Positions 12,408 through 40,160 of a stretch of DNA of 64,000 bases are shown here, in pieces. The stretch covers positions 33,652,648-33,716,647 of the forward strand of contig CM032663.1 in the NCBI GenBank assembly GCA_019095985.1. The letters run 5' to 3'. Every line of letters starts with the position of its first letter. The first letter of the stretch is position 1. Origin of the DNA: Streblospio benedicti (Eukaryota; Annelida; Polychaeta; Spionida; Spionidae). The notes under the pieces are model-generated. The model searched no databases and was not told where the DNA came from. It saw only the letters and a list, made by a program, of their open reading frames with translations. The position numbers and the translations under genes are program-made.

Positions 12408-15400
12408 CTACTTCTTCTTTGAGGACGGCCTATCGAAGGCCTGCTTCATGCCACCACCCTTGGCAGTGTGGAACTTGAGGTTCATGGCAGTGTCTGCGAC
12501 CCACGGAGAGTCGAAGGCGGTCGTGTCCTGGTCTACCAGATGCGTGTATTTGGTGCGGCCAGAACGCCCGAAGTTCTTCACCTGAAAGACGGCACCCAGT
12601 CAACGAATCAAATGCTAGTTTATTTCAGTAGTACAGTGGTAGGAACTTGCTAGCTATACAGAACAGAGAGAAAGAGAATAGAACTTTTCTAATCCTTAGA
12701 GTAAATCACATCTGTGTGATTCTGTTTAAATGAATAGAATTTGATGTGATGTGAATGGACCCTGGTTAAGCAAGATGGGTTATTTGAACACTTCATTCCC
12801 TGTTTTTTCCTCAAAATGGCTATGGCAGCAAATAACATTTTAATATTCATTTATCTTTAAATATATAAGATGTTTTAAAGTAATAAATAAAGTTCAATTA
12901 ATGAAATTAAAAATAAAACCTATTCAAACTATTTGTTGATCTTTTTTTCTTGTCGAGTGTCATGATTAACATAAATTTTTTAAATTATTTTTTTTCTTGT
13001 CAACAATCACAAACATGGCCAACATTCTAATTTTTGAAGGTATATAAATTATAATTAAAAACTTCTGTATCAATTTAAAAAAACCTATGATTTTTTGAAA
13101 TTTTTTTTCTTGTCGATCCACATTTTTTTTGGTATATAAATTATAATTTTCATTATTGTTTTACACTTTTTTAGTTTTTTTCGATTTTTCATTACCTATT
13201 TTCATTACCTATTTTCGATTGCCCCGCTTAAGTGCAAAATAAATAATCTTGACTATTACTTCTCTCAAATTTATCATATAAAAGACAATTTTTAAAAAAA
13301 AATTGTTATATGCACAATACCAGGATCACTAAATACTGTGATTGATAACTCGATTTCATGTAAATAATGTGATTAAACAAACGTGACTCACCTGCATGAC
13401 CTTGGGCAGGACAGACTTGTCAAAGTGATCCTCCAGCGTGGGCGTGGCAAAGTCGCGCTTCAAACGTGTGTCGTCTTCGTCCTGAACCAACACAACTTGT
13501 TATATTAACAAACAAAAGAAGCTAACAGATATAATATATTATGACCAAATATTTATTAAATATAAAATTAAATTAAAAACAGTACATGGGAGACATAGAC
13601 TTTTATTTTGCAAGAATTTCATTCAAGTTCTAACTTATTTGGGGCAATTATAAGTTACTAAAAATTAACCATAAATTGTGATGAAACAATACTTTAAACT
13701 TGGAATTTTTGTGACTTTATTGCTAATAAATGAAATGCTTCATCAGGAGTAATGTATATAAAATCCTTGTTAACGTTGCACCTGATGAAGCCATGAAATC
13801 AAGGAAATTTGTGTTTAAAAAAAATCTTATAACCATTTCGGATATTTCATGTGTTCATGATTTGTACCAGCTATACCAAAAATACTTTGCATTTATTTTG
13901 TCTGACGGCAAACGACTTGTGAACTTTGACTTACGAGGAAGAAGGCTCCGCGGTGGTAGTACTTCTGCAGGAAGCGGTACTTGCCCTTCTTGGCCTGGTT
14001 CGTTACTTCCTTGGGGTTGTCCTTCTGCCACTTTCTACGCTCGTCCTCCGTCATGTTGTGAACGCGATCAGCCTCCATGCGGTCCTTCTCAAGCCTAGCA
14101 GACATGGTAATGTATTAGATTGGATATTGTCAGGGCACTACTATATAAGCCATTTTGTGAATAGAAGTGACGTCACCAGATCAGAGGTGAAGGGATAGAA
14201 GTTTGCGTAATGGACTGAAGATTTCATACAGTATAATAAAAGACGTGTCAACAAAAAGTAGTTAATAATATGGGTTAATTCTCTTGGGAAATAAATAATA
14301 TTAAGTCACATATAAGCCATATCGTATATAGAAGAGACTCACGAGGCCAGAGGCGAAGGGATAAAAGTTTGCGCTTTGGATCAATGGTTTGATACATTAC
14401 CATGAAGGAGATGCCAAATAAAATATATTTAAATAACTCATATATAATAAGACAGATGTAAGATTTCATAGTTAAAGTGAAAGGATTACTGCTACAATGC
14501 CAACTTTTATTCTTGAAAGTGAGTCTAAATCCCTGAAAACAAAATAAACTAGAAAATGCTAACTATTTTCAAAAACAGAAACACTTAACTACTTTCATGA
14601 GCACACATTTTCACATATATGTTGTATTGTCTTTTAACTTAATCACTCTTACAAAAATCTAAAATTAAAATTGATTAACATTTTAAAATATTAAAGAGTT
14701 ATATACATGTATTTTTGCTCCATAAATAAATCCCCTGAATCATCCCTGAATATTTACCAGAAAGAAATTCCCTTCCCTAAAATTTCCCTAAATTTGGGGT
14801 CAAGGGTCATTTGAATTTCGCTGAACATTCCCTACAGGGAATTCATTTTAAACGAAATGCCCTCATTTCCCTTTTTTTATCATGATTAACATCACTGCAC
14901 TGCACCACCTTTTGTAAATTATCCATTGACTATTCATAGTAGTTTTAAAAACAGAAAAGGATAAGCAATCAAATTATTTGTTATAAACCTCTTGCCTAAG
15001 TTATTGGCAGTGCACAAGTTATTGAATTTTAATAAATGTTTTTTTTTGTGGTGCCAATAAAGCCAATAACTTTTTTGGTGGTGCCATTAATAAAGATAGA
15101 TGTGTCCACTACTTAAAATAAGTACCATTAATTCTCCAATTTTTTTGACTGATTGCTTACTTTATAGTATTAATACATTCAGTATGATACTTTGCCTTTC
15201 TAAAGTATGATTAATAACTGTTTTTTTCTTTAAAAATTTATGAGAACAAAACATTAACAGCAAAAGTAGTTTTTGCAGTTTATCAAAGATACGGCCCCTT
15301 GGCACCCTATTTTTACCACGCCACTGCCTATTTTTCTATCATCTAGATCTTAATATGGACCCCATTTTGACATGTGCCTTTTACATGGGGACGGTTGTAT

Positions 15401-18400
15401 ACAAAAGGTCTTAATTTACTTACTGTTCACGCTCCTCGCGGTCACGCTTGATGCGCTTGAGTTCGCGCACCTTCCACGCCTCGTATTCCTCCTCATCGTT
15501 GTCGTCGTCCGTGTCCACCGCGTCCAAACCGGCATTGTCCACCTTCTTCTGCTCTTCCAGCTCCTTCTTCACCTCCGTAGCCACCATCTGAAGCCAAGTC
15601 AACCAATTGATTTTTCCTGTACTAGTCACACTATGAAATAAATAACCAATTGATTTTTCCAGTACTAGTCACCAGTGTTCTGCACAAGCAGCGCCTTGGC
15701 GTGCTAAAAAATCTTGAATGGCGCAAATAAAATATGCAAATGGGGTCAGCTGGCGCAACCTTTGCTAGCTGTAGACAAAAATCAATACAACTCTAGTCTA
15801 GACTTTCAAGGTTGACAGCTACCCCCTTTTCATTGCTTACTACTGCATATGATAAACAGACACATTATGCCAATGACCTGATATGACCACAACTCAATGA
15901 TATGCTGAGCGTTTTGCTGCACCTATTGACCTGACATGTTTAGGGGTATAGCTGTGATCTAGGGCAGGGTCAATGTTAATGACCCGGACCTACATGTGGA
16001 TTGGCATCCTAGTCCTAGGTTGATTTCTGTAGAATATTAAAACAGTGGGAAGGTATTACTTGAATATTTAAAAGTAAAAAGCAGAGAAGAATTGTCAGTC
16101 TTTAAAATCACTGTTTTCATGAAAATCTTATTTACTTGATGTTTATAATAGTAATATAACTAAACCTGTTGCTTCACTTATTTTTGTCATTTTATTTAGG
16201 TTTTGTTCAAATTATCCCTGATTCCCCCTTGTTTCACAGAAATTCCAACTACTTTTCACAAATCCCACCTATTTTTCAAAAGCAGTGGGGAATTTTCCCC
16301 AGACTTTCATGATTTTAGAATAGACACTGAATTCATAGAATCATGCCATACTGAACAACGTTTTCCAACCAATGACAGTAACATCATATATGTGAAGTCT
16401 GTTTATAAATTAATTGATATTTAAAACAAAAATTGATAGTACAAGTGTAAAAGTTCAATTTGCAAGAAAAGTTTTTTACTCATGTGTTTAAAGAATGTTT
16501 ATGAATTTATTTGGTATTCATAGAACTTATCACACATGTAGTGTTTTACATGAAAATTTGAATACAGGAAAAACCTAATTAATATTTCAAAACATTCATA
16601 GAATGACCCCAGTAAATTCTGAAATGACCCCACCATTTTTCATCATTGGGGCCATTTGTCCCCACCATATTCAATCCTGCGCAGAACACTGAGTCACACT
16701 ATGAAATATCAATAAAATCATCGTTAGATCTGTACGTGAGTTCTTAAAATGAAAATGCCTTCTTCATGCCTGACTTTGAACTTACCTTGAGTGTTTGTTT
16801 TCTTCTTTCTTCTGCCAATCGCTTTTCTTCTGCCTCTTTCTCTCTTTGTTTCTGTGCTTCTTTCTCTTTTTCTTGGATTGTTATTCTGTCTTTCCTGAAA
16901 TGATCATTACGTAATATTATGCACCATTCAACACTGAATAATTTGCGGTACATGGATTAATTTCATTTAGAATCATTTTCACATAACATAATCATCCGAC
17001 TTAAGTTTTGTTTTCTACTTCTTTAATCATATGTACCCAATCCAAATATTGTAAAACCTAAATACAATTAACAAATTTAATTTGTTTTCGTGAATTTTGA
17101 ACTTTGAAACTCCCACCTGTTCCAAAGATATTTCAGAATTTTAAATCAAAGACGCAAAGCTTTGTAAATAACAAACTGAAATTAATTATGTGAATAGGAT
17201 TTATTATATAAAGATCACAAGTTTTAATTTATTTCAATGTATTTTTTTCGTAAATTTATATTCCATAGAAAATATATCCACAACAATTTACCAGCCTCAA
17301 TATATCTTTTAGCTACAAAGAATGTTATTCTTGTATCATAAGTTGTATAAAAAGACCTCAAACAAACATACTTCTTTATTTCAATTGATAATGCTTACTT
17401 TCTAACAAAAACTGGCTTTAGCCTGGGTCCAGTTTCCTCCTCCTCCTCTGACTCCCATTCTGACTCATACTCGGAAGATTCTTCCCCGCTGGCAGCCTTC
17501 TCCTCCTCCACTTCCATCACCTCCTGTAAACAAACATTTTTTTACATGAGAGGCTAAAAAGAACAAGGTCCTAAAATCAGCTTTAAAAAAGTCAGCAGTT
17601 CAGCACTATACATCTATAGACCCCATCAGATTTATAAGGATTCATCCAACAGACCAACACCAACCATAATAGAAATCAGTCATTACATTAAAAATGTTAT
17701 TAGACTGTTATAAATAAAATGTGCCTGCAAAATGATAATTTACAAGAATGCTAAGACATTTAAATCTTTGACCTATCCTAATCTGGCCAGCCTTGCAGCT
17801 GGGTTCAGTGAAAAAAGTAGACGTAATTATGAGATTAACTGGAAGAACTGGAAGCTATATTTATGGTAAAATAACTAATTTCTCAAATGCTGTCATTCAT
17901 AGTCACTGCTACATTTTAGAGCACACCCCTCATCGTGTTTTTGGCAGAAGTTTATTAATTTGTGTTTTTGGCAGAAATTTCTGTGGTAAAATGTAACGAA
18001 TGATCAGAAGTGCAGAAACATCTGAAATCTCTGAAATGTCATCAGAGCACTGAACCTGAGCACCAGAAAGTTTTTTTCTACTACTTCTGAACTGCCTGAA
18101 AGCACTTATTTTAATTTCTCGTATTTATCATTTACGCCATAAAATGATGACGAATACAGATGCTAATAATTCTATGGTCAATAATTCTATGGTTAAAGAG
18201 TGCCAAGTGACATAGTTTTCCTGTCGTTCTCACCTCCTCCTGCTGCACAAGCCTCTGCCTGGCCTTGGCCCGGAGCGCTGCTCGCCGTTTCTCGATCTCC
18301 TCCTCATCCATTTCCTCATCGTCGCTATCACTGTCATCCTTGTCCATCGGCAGCAGTTCCTCGACAGCTGCTGGCACCTCACCCTCTTCCTCCTCCTCCT

Positions 18401-19214
18401 CCTCTGCTCGCTCCAAGATCTCAGGCTCCTGAACACGCCTTCGTCTGGCCAAGCTGAAAGTCACATGAATATATGAAGAAAATGTTCTGCAAAAACCAGA
18501 ATTGCCTTCAGAGTAGACAGATCGGTGCGTCATGATGTTCTGCCAGTTCAACTGACTGATATCTCAAACAAGTTATTCGCAATAGTCAACACTTTAATCG
18601 TCATTCTTTAAAAAGCAAGAACAAATCATTCTGCTTACGCTGTTTGTATCATATGTTTTCATTATTGTTTTCCTATATATTAATCTTAATTTAACATGTT
18701 TTTATTAAAAAAGCATCTAAATAGAAAAAAACAACGATCATCTAATTACCGTGCTTCTCGATCATCTTCATCATCATCATCATTATCATCATCATCATGA
18801 CGATCTTCATCATTACTCTCTTCCATGTATCTATCTGGTTTTCGGATGCGACGTTCTTCCAGAGGCTCAGTTGCAACATGATGGTGTGTTGTTGAGCGAA
18901 TCTTCTTAAATCCAATTTCTAAATCTTCCTCTTCTTCATCTGACGACTCAGGGGCATAATCTGGTCTTTTTCCCGGAAACATATCTGACACTTTCACCTT
19001 TTCCATATACAATTCACCTAGAAATTAAGTTAATTTCATGGCTGAATAACAAATAACAGCATAGATACTCCAAAGATAATTCAACTAAGTTACATTGTCT
19101 ATTCAGTAAGCATTGTCATAGAAAGAAATAGTTGGAAAACAAACCTTTATCATTTTTCAATGGAATAGCTCCTGCCGTTGACTGGATTGGAATTTTTGGT
19201 TTTAGGAGTGCCAT
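12408..19214 (-). CDS. MFAP1: microfibrillar-associated protein 1 (spliceosomal MFAP1)
   Basis: Nine coding exons on the minus strand: 19145-19214, 18750-19017, 18234-18453, 17399-17523, 16786-16894, 15424-15587, 13935-14094, 13392-13481 and 12408-12581. Every junction is GT-AG and in phase, giving 1380 nt and 459 residues (human MFAP1 is 439). The N-terminus reads [20 protein letters not shown], then [20 protein letters not shown], long acidic Asp/Glu/Ser runs and a charged coiled-coil stretch ([19 protein letters not shown]). The strongly conserved end follows: [57 protein letters not shown] and [24 protein letters not shown]1 is a component of the activated spliceosome that works with PRPF38 in pre-mRNA splicing, despite its name. 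The acidic repeat region is longer and Asp-richer than in vertebrates. No damage is seen. Confidence 0.96.
15601..15672. repeat. 42-bp tandem repeat, second unit split by a transposon
   Basis: AACCAATTGATTTTTCC begins units at 15601 and 15643, followed by a GTACTAGTCAC segment. The second unit breaks off at 15672 and its remainder (ACTATGAAATA) resumes at 16698, on the far side of the hAT-like element. The duplication therefore predates that insertion. Confidence 0.75.
15673..16691. mobile_element. 1.0-kb non-autonomous hAT-like element
   Basis: Lies in MFAP1 intron 5. The left end is CAGTGTTCTGCACAAG and the right end, reversed, CAGTGTTCTGCGCAGG. The flanking AGTCAC is duplicated (15667-15672 and 16692-16697), somewhat shorter than the usual 8 bp for hAT. 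CAGTG ends are typical of hAT. No transposase domain was recognised in the interior. Confidence 0.7.
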
Positions 19215-19723
19215 GGTGATTTATCTTGTCAATTATTGAATTTTTCTTCTTGAATGATGCGGCTATATATGATGCACTTATTTTGCTAGAAAAAAAATAA
19301 TAATTTGTAATTGTAAGTGTTGAAAGATTATATACAAAATACGTACTCACAGTAGATTATACTCAAAGTCAGTGCATTCATTACATTGTAAAGCTCAAAA
19401 CAAGCTACCCATGAACAATAGCAACGCAGTAGATTATCTTTATTTGTTTCATATTTGTTATAACTATCAAGGTTAGGAATAAGCACTCAATCCATCATAA
19501 GGTATTGACAAGTAGAAATATGTTTAGTTTTGAAGACGAGCGTTTTTTTTAATGAAAATCAGTTATGAGTTATTATGATTGTTACTCATCCTGCGGACTA
19601 TTAGCATTTTCCCACCTAATCTTGAACATGATTTTATGCTCTTAAGTCAACTTTGCTGAGCACTCATATATATAGACTGGTACATAAAATTTCACAAATA
19701 TTGAGCAAGTATTTCTACACTTC

Positions 19724-20088
19724 AGGGCTCTACAATAACTTTTTCAGCCACTTGCCCTTCGGGCAACAGGCTGATATTTTCCACTTGCCCGAACTGTTAT
19801 CTCACTTAACCGAATTTTAGTTTATAGTAAACGCTTAGCTTTTTAAATCATTAGCAGCAAAAATATGGGTCACTGTTCAGCTAATTGAAGAATTATGTTA
19901 CGATTGAATTTTTTGTTTACGTTCATTCCGATTTATTTGAGAAACATTATACCATTATATCAACCTTATTTGTTGACTCCAAATTATATATATCACTTGC
20001 CCATTCGGGCAAGCACTTGTCAATGGTCAATTGCCCGAACAGAAGGTTCACTTGCCCCGGCAATAGGGCAAGTGCTTTTGTAGAGCCC
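19724..20088. mobile_element. 365-bp hAT-like MITE with CACTTGCCC ends
   Basis: The left end AGGGCTCTACAATAAC and the right end (reverse) GGGCTCTACAAAAGCACTTG form inverted repeats. CACTTGCCC and its complement recur near both ends. The flanks TACACTTC (19716-19723) and TACATTTC (20089-20096) look like an 8-bp target duplication with one mismatch, as expected for hAT. Confidence 0.7.
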
Positions 20089-20380
20089 TACATTTCCCAT
20101 TTAACTCTCTGTAAAATCCTGACTTTTAATTATTTCATTTTAATATTCATTACTATTTTCTATTTATGATAGAAAGTGTTACTCCATGAACTTGCTGTCA
20201 GCACATTACCTTTAACTACCAGTTTGGCATATATATAACAAAATTCTGGGATACTTAAAGTCACTCACAAATCACATCACTAAGGGGACGATTTATGGCA
20301 TAAAACAAAAACATTCAGTACATTTACAGTACATATCTGACTGTTATTTTTCCGTATACGCGGGTCTGATACTGACCTGT

Positions 20381-20854
20381 CCAGTCAAGACGTGACTTCA
20401 CTGTGATGTCACAGTTCATATATCACTCATACTATGAGATGAGATACTCATACTATGAGATGAGATCATGCATGTGAGGTCACTGTGACATCATAATGAT
20501 CTCACATGTGAGGTCACCAGGTGATCTGACTTTGACTCACTTAGACTTCTCCATGAGCTCCCCTATCAGGATAGTCGAGGGCTGAGGATTTTATGATTAA
20601 AACTTAATCGAGTGAAAATTGGTGAATTATTTTAATTGAAGGAAAAGAAAATAATAATAAAAAAAAAACATAATTGCCCTGCTGAGATATTTGTGAGCTT
20701 ACAGTGTTGTCACAATGTGACGTATTTGTGACCTCAGTATGACATCCCAGTGAGGTCTTTGAGCGGTTACAGATTCAGCTCACCATGAGGTCTTTGTGAG
20801 CTCATGAGTGATAGACCTCATGAGACATCACTATGAGATCACATTCCTGACTGG
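20381..20854. mobile_element. inverted-repeat element rich in GAGGTCA/GTGAYGTCA words
   Basis: The ends CCAGTCAAGACGTGACTTC and (reverse of the right end) CCAGTCAGGAATGTGATCTC align over about 30 bp including a GTGATGTC block. The interior is packed with GTGAGGTCA, GTGACATC and GTGACGT words on both strands, plus a 21-bp direct repeat (CATACTATGAGATGAGATA-type) near 20427-20466. No clear target duplication was found, so the superfamily is not assigned. Confidence 0.5.
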
Positions 20855-21055
20855 GTGGGTCTCAGCAACACGGCTATTATATATAACATATGTATGTTTG
20901 TGAATAATGAGAAATCTTTTTCTAGAAAAATGTTGAGGTGCACATTTGCGGGTGTCAATACAATGCCTTTACCAGGATCGTTTAAAGCCTTTTTTGGTCT
21001 ACGGTCAGTGTATGACTGTTGTTGTGGAGCAATCATTCATACACACTTTTATACG

Positions 21056-21248
21056 ATGCTTGGTGTCGCCATCATCTTGTTATACACGACCGTGGCGACA
21101 CACTGTGTGGAAATCGGCAGTGCAGTGGCAGACGTACGACATAATGGTATTGGTGACACTAAGTCTGCCATCCGCTGGCCACGAACTTACGACGCAGGCA
21201 AATCACGTTTTGAGGTCATACGCTCTAACCACTAGCTGTACTAACGAG
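21056..21248 (-). mobile_element. tRNA-derived SINE, copy 1
   Basis: On the minus strand a tRNA-like head has a box A-like TAGTGGTTAGAGCG and a box B-like TAAGTTCGTGGCC. A body follows with GTCGTACGTCTGCCACTGCA and GTCGCCACGGTCGTGTATA, ending near ACCAAGCAT. The same head and body occur on the plus strand at 40161-40364, which identifies a repeat family rather than a lone tRNA gene. Confidence 0.75.
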
Positions 21249-22311
21249 GAAAAGGCTTTGACATTCAGCATTCCACATATTTTGGACGATGCCATTATCT
21301 CAGTCTAGTGCACGCAGAAGAGCAAGTACACTACAATTTCACGGATATACCAGATTTCTACATATTTGTACAACCACCCCAGCAAGAAACCGATTATAGT
21401 CCATCGTTAGATTTACCAATAGCCTCTTATGTGGCGTTCGGAACGAACTCGTATTTTGGTAAACACGAGTTCAAGAGTGGTGAAAACCGTTCAATACAGG
21501 TTTATCTGGTGTTTACCACTGGTGAACTCGGAGCTGAAGGGATCACTATCATGGTCGTGCGCATGCGCACTGACCGACAAAATGGCAGCGCCGATAACTT
21601 CTTCTATTATCGCAGTTTCACAAAATATATTCATAACAGGCTAGAAGTATCCCAAATTAATGAGATTGATAGATAAATATTAAGCAATTCGTTTAAGTCC
21701 GGGGTTGTATACTCTGCATGCAATTTTTTTAAACAGGTATATTTCCCAGTTGTTATGCAGTCTCGAATAGCCACAGCTCGTAGCTACGACTTGTCAACTC
21801 GAAAGTTGTTCCGAATGCACCATTAATGCATTCCCATTTTTAGTGTGTACAACAGCCTGTGAACAGGACACTGAGATCTATCTATGTAATCGATGTATGG
21901 CTTGGAAATACATAATACCTATGCAGTTTGATTAAAACATGTATAGATGTGTGATATTCTCACAAACGAATACACTGAACACGCAACTTTTGATTAAATA
22001 ACCATATTACTATTTTTTTGTTGGAAGCGTTGGTGTCACAATTACTTTTATTATCGCTCAATCATATGTAGCCTCATTTACCTAGCTTTTTGTGGAACTT
22101 GGTGTGCACACGGCATTGTAGAGCCTAGTGGATTAAGACTAAACTAATCTAAGTTATATATTTTAATTTGATATAATATTTTTTTATTTCTATATTTTCT
22201 TTCATTCATCTAATTTCATTTGCAGTCAAGATTAGTATATTGCTTGTTTAAATGTAAATATAAAGAAAAGTATTTTATTTAAAGTTCCCACAATGCATTG
22301 TGTTATGATTA

Positions 22312-22329
22312 TGGCGGGATTTGTAAACG
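22312..22329 (+). promoter_or_regulatory. putative E2F-like and FOX-like sites upstream of PKMYT1
   Basis: TGGCGGGA (22312-22319) fits an E2F half-site and runs into TTTGTAAACG, a forkhead-type core, about 100 bp before the PKMYT1 start codon. A palindrome ACAATGCATTGT lies just upstream near 22290. A cell-cycle kinase gene is a plausible target for such sites. The motifs are short, so this is suggestive only. Confidence 0.35.
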
Positions 22330-22418
22330 GAAACAAGAAACATTTCTGTGAACGTTTTTAAAATTTTGTGCGGTTTTCAGTGGATTAATGTAAATAGTTA
22401 TATGTGTTTAGTTTCAAT

Positions 22419-36519
<14,101 letters not shown>

Positions 36520-38669
36520 TGATATGTGACATCTTCCTGGATTTTTCAATGTGTTCATTATGCAGTGTTCAACACCCAATGCTAATATTTTTGTGTGTAT
36601 TGGCTGTAAAAGTTTTAATATACCTTGTGTTCAAATGGGGATTTTACATGGTATCTACTTAAAGAATATTTTTTTATTTGTTTTTACAATTCCATGTTCA
36701 CAATTCAAGCTACCAGTTATTTGAATCATTTGATGTGGTTCATGCATTCAAACTTGCTAAACTAATGAGATTTGAATGTTGGGCACTCTTCATCTGGGCT
36801 GATGATGATACTTTTACTCACGATCACTGCCCATTGTAAGAGTATTGTTTAGAATTGACCATAACTTTATTAAAGCATGTATTTAATGTATGAGATATTA
36901 CAATTACAGATTTTAAGTTCAGGGGGAAAAAGTATGGTCATTTGGTCATCAGCTGATGGTCATGCAAAGTTGAAATAATTGTATGTTGTATATAAAGCAT
37001 ATTTTTAATGTGTTCAGACAAGTTCTGTACTATTTCCTAGTTCATACGATGTAGAGTTGTAGTTCAATGTCAGTAGCGTAGTGTCTAATGTATTTTTGAG
37101 CCAAGTACATCTTCAGCATGGGTTGAAATGTTTCTAGTTTTCTTTTTAAACCAGAAACTTTCTGTCATTTGATTATTAGAAAGACCTGAGTGTAAACATA
37201 GGCGTAATATCAATATAATGTCTATTTCTAGGTTTTATCAAATGTCGCTAAATAAAAGGTTAAAATTTTATTTGTTCATTCTTCAAATTAGAAAATTCAA
37301 ATATCCTTTATTTTTTCTATAAGTGTACTTTGTAGTGTAAAAAATCATAAATCAAATATTGAAGGTAATTTATATTGTAGTAACCAGTAACAACTTTTAC
37401 AAAATCAATAGGTGCTTAGTGTTAGTTAGCAATCATCATATTTGAAAATTTTAAGAACTTTTTTGTATTTGCATGTTTAATTTGATCATGTTTATTTACT
37501 CATTTAATTGTCTTCGTTTTACCTGCCGATTTTTGTTACTGAAGAATTGAGAGCAATAACTTATCCACTGAAAAGTATCCTTGAGACAGACTTTTCAGAA
37601 TTTAGTAAAAATATTAGACAGAATCTGGTATTGTAGACACTTCAAAATAATAATAAGAATAGCAAAATCTGAGCAAACATCAGTGTAGCATTCAAAGTCA
37701 CCTATAATTCCTATAATTTCATTTTAATCAAGTTTAAATGTTTTGTTTGTACAGTATTGGGGGGGCTTTGAATACGTCAAATGTAATTGTAACTACTTAG
37801 AATATATCAAACGTAACTGAAATAGTGTTCCTCATGAGTTTGGATGCATGCAGTAAATAACTTATTACCTTTTTACTATCCAACAGAATTGGTTGAATTG
37901 CCACCTTTTTACTGCATATTTGTGTAAACGTGTGTTAATGGGTCTAGACAAAAGCAGTTTTTATAATGCTGGTGAGGTGGAATCTTAACTGTTGAGTTAT
38001 GCCGTTCTAGATTGAAGATTGAAGAATGAATCAAAACCGTGCTAATTATGATTGTCTATTGACATTGGATTTTTTGTTTACAAATTTTGTGACTTGAGAA
38101 ATTGTTAAATCACATGCTTTTCCCTGATTTATTTTCACTGTTTTTCAATGCATGTAAAAGTGTAGCCCACTAATGTTAGCAATATTTTGTTAATCGGCTC
38201 CAATATTTTCCAAATTTTACAACTCGAATATTGTAAATAATTTGTCTGCTTGACAGTCATATATTTTAATATTGTGTTCAGAAACAAGAACCTGTTAGCA
38301 TGAGTGGACAATAATATTACAATATGTACAAAATATACTTGTTTTATACCTCAATTCAAGCATGCGATTCATTCTTTTTAAAATTTTCAGAAGTTGTTTT
38401 CGGACCTTCCTATTTCAATAAAATATTGTTAGTAGTTGATAGACAAATTTCTAAATTTGTAGTAATAAATGTCTGTTGTGTTATTTTTAATTGTGATATT
38501 ACTGTTTTTCAAATGATTACATTTTTCAAATTTTGCATATTTTTGGAAATATGAAGTTGTTCATGTTATTTCTGTGTTCATTATTACTTTAGTCTTAATT
38601 TTCAAAGAAAATTATGGCTTACATATTGAAATGTATTGTACCTATTGTTGATTTGTTGGAAAAAATAAA
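36520..38669 (+). other. PKMYT1 3' UTR with two candidate poly(A) signals
   Basis: Past the stop at 36519 the sequence stays AT-rich with no gene. AATAAA occurs at 37251-37256 and again at 38664-38669, the latter followed by a T-rich stretch. Alternative 3' UTRs of about 0.75 and 2.15 kb are possible. The small ORF at 38324-38554 is not supported as a gene. Confidence 0.45.
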
Positions 38670-39894
38670 TAAGTGTTCAAGCTGCATTGTTCATTTTATT
38701 CTTCTCAAAGCTTTGATAATTTATTGTAATATGAGTTTAATAATGTCCTGTTATTCAGTAAGGAAATTCCATACCGATAAATGAGTGTCCGTGGGTAAAA
38801 ACTATGATTCTGAGACATTTGTAGACAAAATCTTCATAGAAAACTAGAATTTTAACCAATATCCCACCAAATAAAATTAATATTTACTTCTGTCTAGTCT
38901 CCATTATTTTGGATTTGAGTTGAAAGTTTGCCAACCTGCCATCTGTCTAAGTACTTTTAAATTGCGTGGGTGAGAAGAGAAAAATATAAATACTGGGCAT
39001 TCGGAACACTAACCCCAAAAAAAAGAAACCCAAGGTATATGAAACCCGAGGTGAATGAAAATGGTAAAAGCAGAAATAGGAAAGGGTAGAGATTAGAGTT
39101 CATACTTTAATTCACCGAAACCACCTTTTGTCCCATAAGTTCCTTCAATCAAAATGGAATTCTATAAAAGAAACCTCGTTTCGTGGAGAATTGGCGAGGG
39201 TAATTAGAAATCCTGGCACAATATCTCATTGCGTACGAAGTACATAATCAAATATATGCATATTTTATTAGTACTGTTTACATCCTGTAGTACTGTACTG
39301 GTATGTCATACGTACAATGTTGATGAACTCACTTGGGTTATCTTTTTAAAGAGGTCATGGGCATATCCATTCTATATCTTGGCCTACAGAGAATATTAGT
39401 TTACATATGTTCTTGAAAATAATAAATGATAAAGAGAAGGACTATAATATGCTAGGGAATATTGTAAAGATTTTCAGTGATTTAGGTTCCAGTGCAATTC
39501 TACGATGGAAATATGAGTACTGGGAATAAATGGTTGGAGACTGACATTGTTGCCATATATCTTGAAATCTGAGCTTGAAATATGTGCCAATGAGGATATC
39601 AACAAGGCCATGCACTATCTTGAACAGCATATAGTCTGCTATGTATTCTGCACTGCAAGGTATCTCCATCGAAGTTCAGCTAACATATGTCTCACAGATG
39701 ATACACAGTGAAAATGCCCGGTTACCCATCGAGCAGCTAGGTTTTCTATTCTTCCTTGTGGTTGGGAGTACATTGCATTTTGCAGGGTGAAATTCCATTT
39801 GTCAATCCCTTTCCCACTCCTCCAGTCTCTTCATTGGCAAACTGATGCAATTTTGAATGCCTTGTAAAAGATCCGCCAGTCAATTGAAATACAT

Positions 39895-40030
39895 GTGCGC
39901 TCTGCTGAAATGAACCTTGTCACTGGCAATGACCTGCCCTCGTCTATTCGTCCCTGCAGTCACATTACTGGCGGTAATGTGACCATGGCGGTCGAATGAC
40001 CAACTGAGGAGTTTCACCCCGCCGATGAAG
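39895..40030 (-). repeat. dispersed repeat, copy related to 42824-43009
   Basis: Read on the minus strand it shares CTCAGTTGGTCA, a following ATGGT..C element, GTGACtGCAGgGACGAgTAGAC-like words and CAGCA with the plus-strand copy at 42824-43009, at perhaps two-thirds identity by eye. This implies an old interspersed repeat family. Confidence 0.4.
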
Positions 40031-40160
40031 CGAAAACCTCCCCATATAGCAATTAAAATTGTTCCAATATGTATCATAAAATCTTGTTTTGTAAATAATG
40101 AATAATGGAACTCAGAATGAAGCAAATATTCACTCATCTACATTCAAGTTCAATATATGT

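Larger units (their letters stand above)
19215..22418. other. divergent intergenic region between MFAP1 and PKMYT1
   Basis: About 3.2 kb separating two divergently transcribed genes. It contains a hAT-like MITE, an inverted-repeat element with many TGAGGTCA-like words and a tRNA-SINE. The open frames in 20855-21676 overlap the SINE and match nothing I know. Near 21470-21535 an imperfect inverted repeat (GAGTTCAAGAGTGGTG against CCACTGGTGAACTC) may be part of another small element. Confidence 0.6.

Noticed and set aside
18200-18457. Plus-strand open frame rich in Pro and Ala
   Set aside because: It is the antisense of the acidic Glu-rich MFAP1 exon 3.
20855-21676. Several overlapping plus-strand open frames of 120-126 codons
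   Set aside because: They overlap the minus-strand tRNA-SINE and an inverted-repeat stretch, have no recognisable domain, and show no splice or start context.
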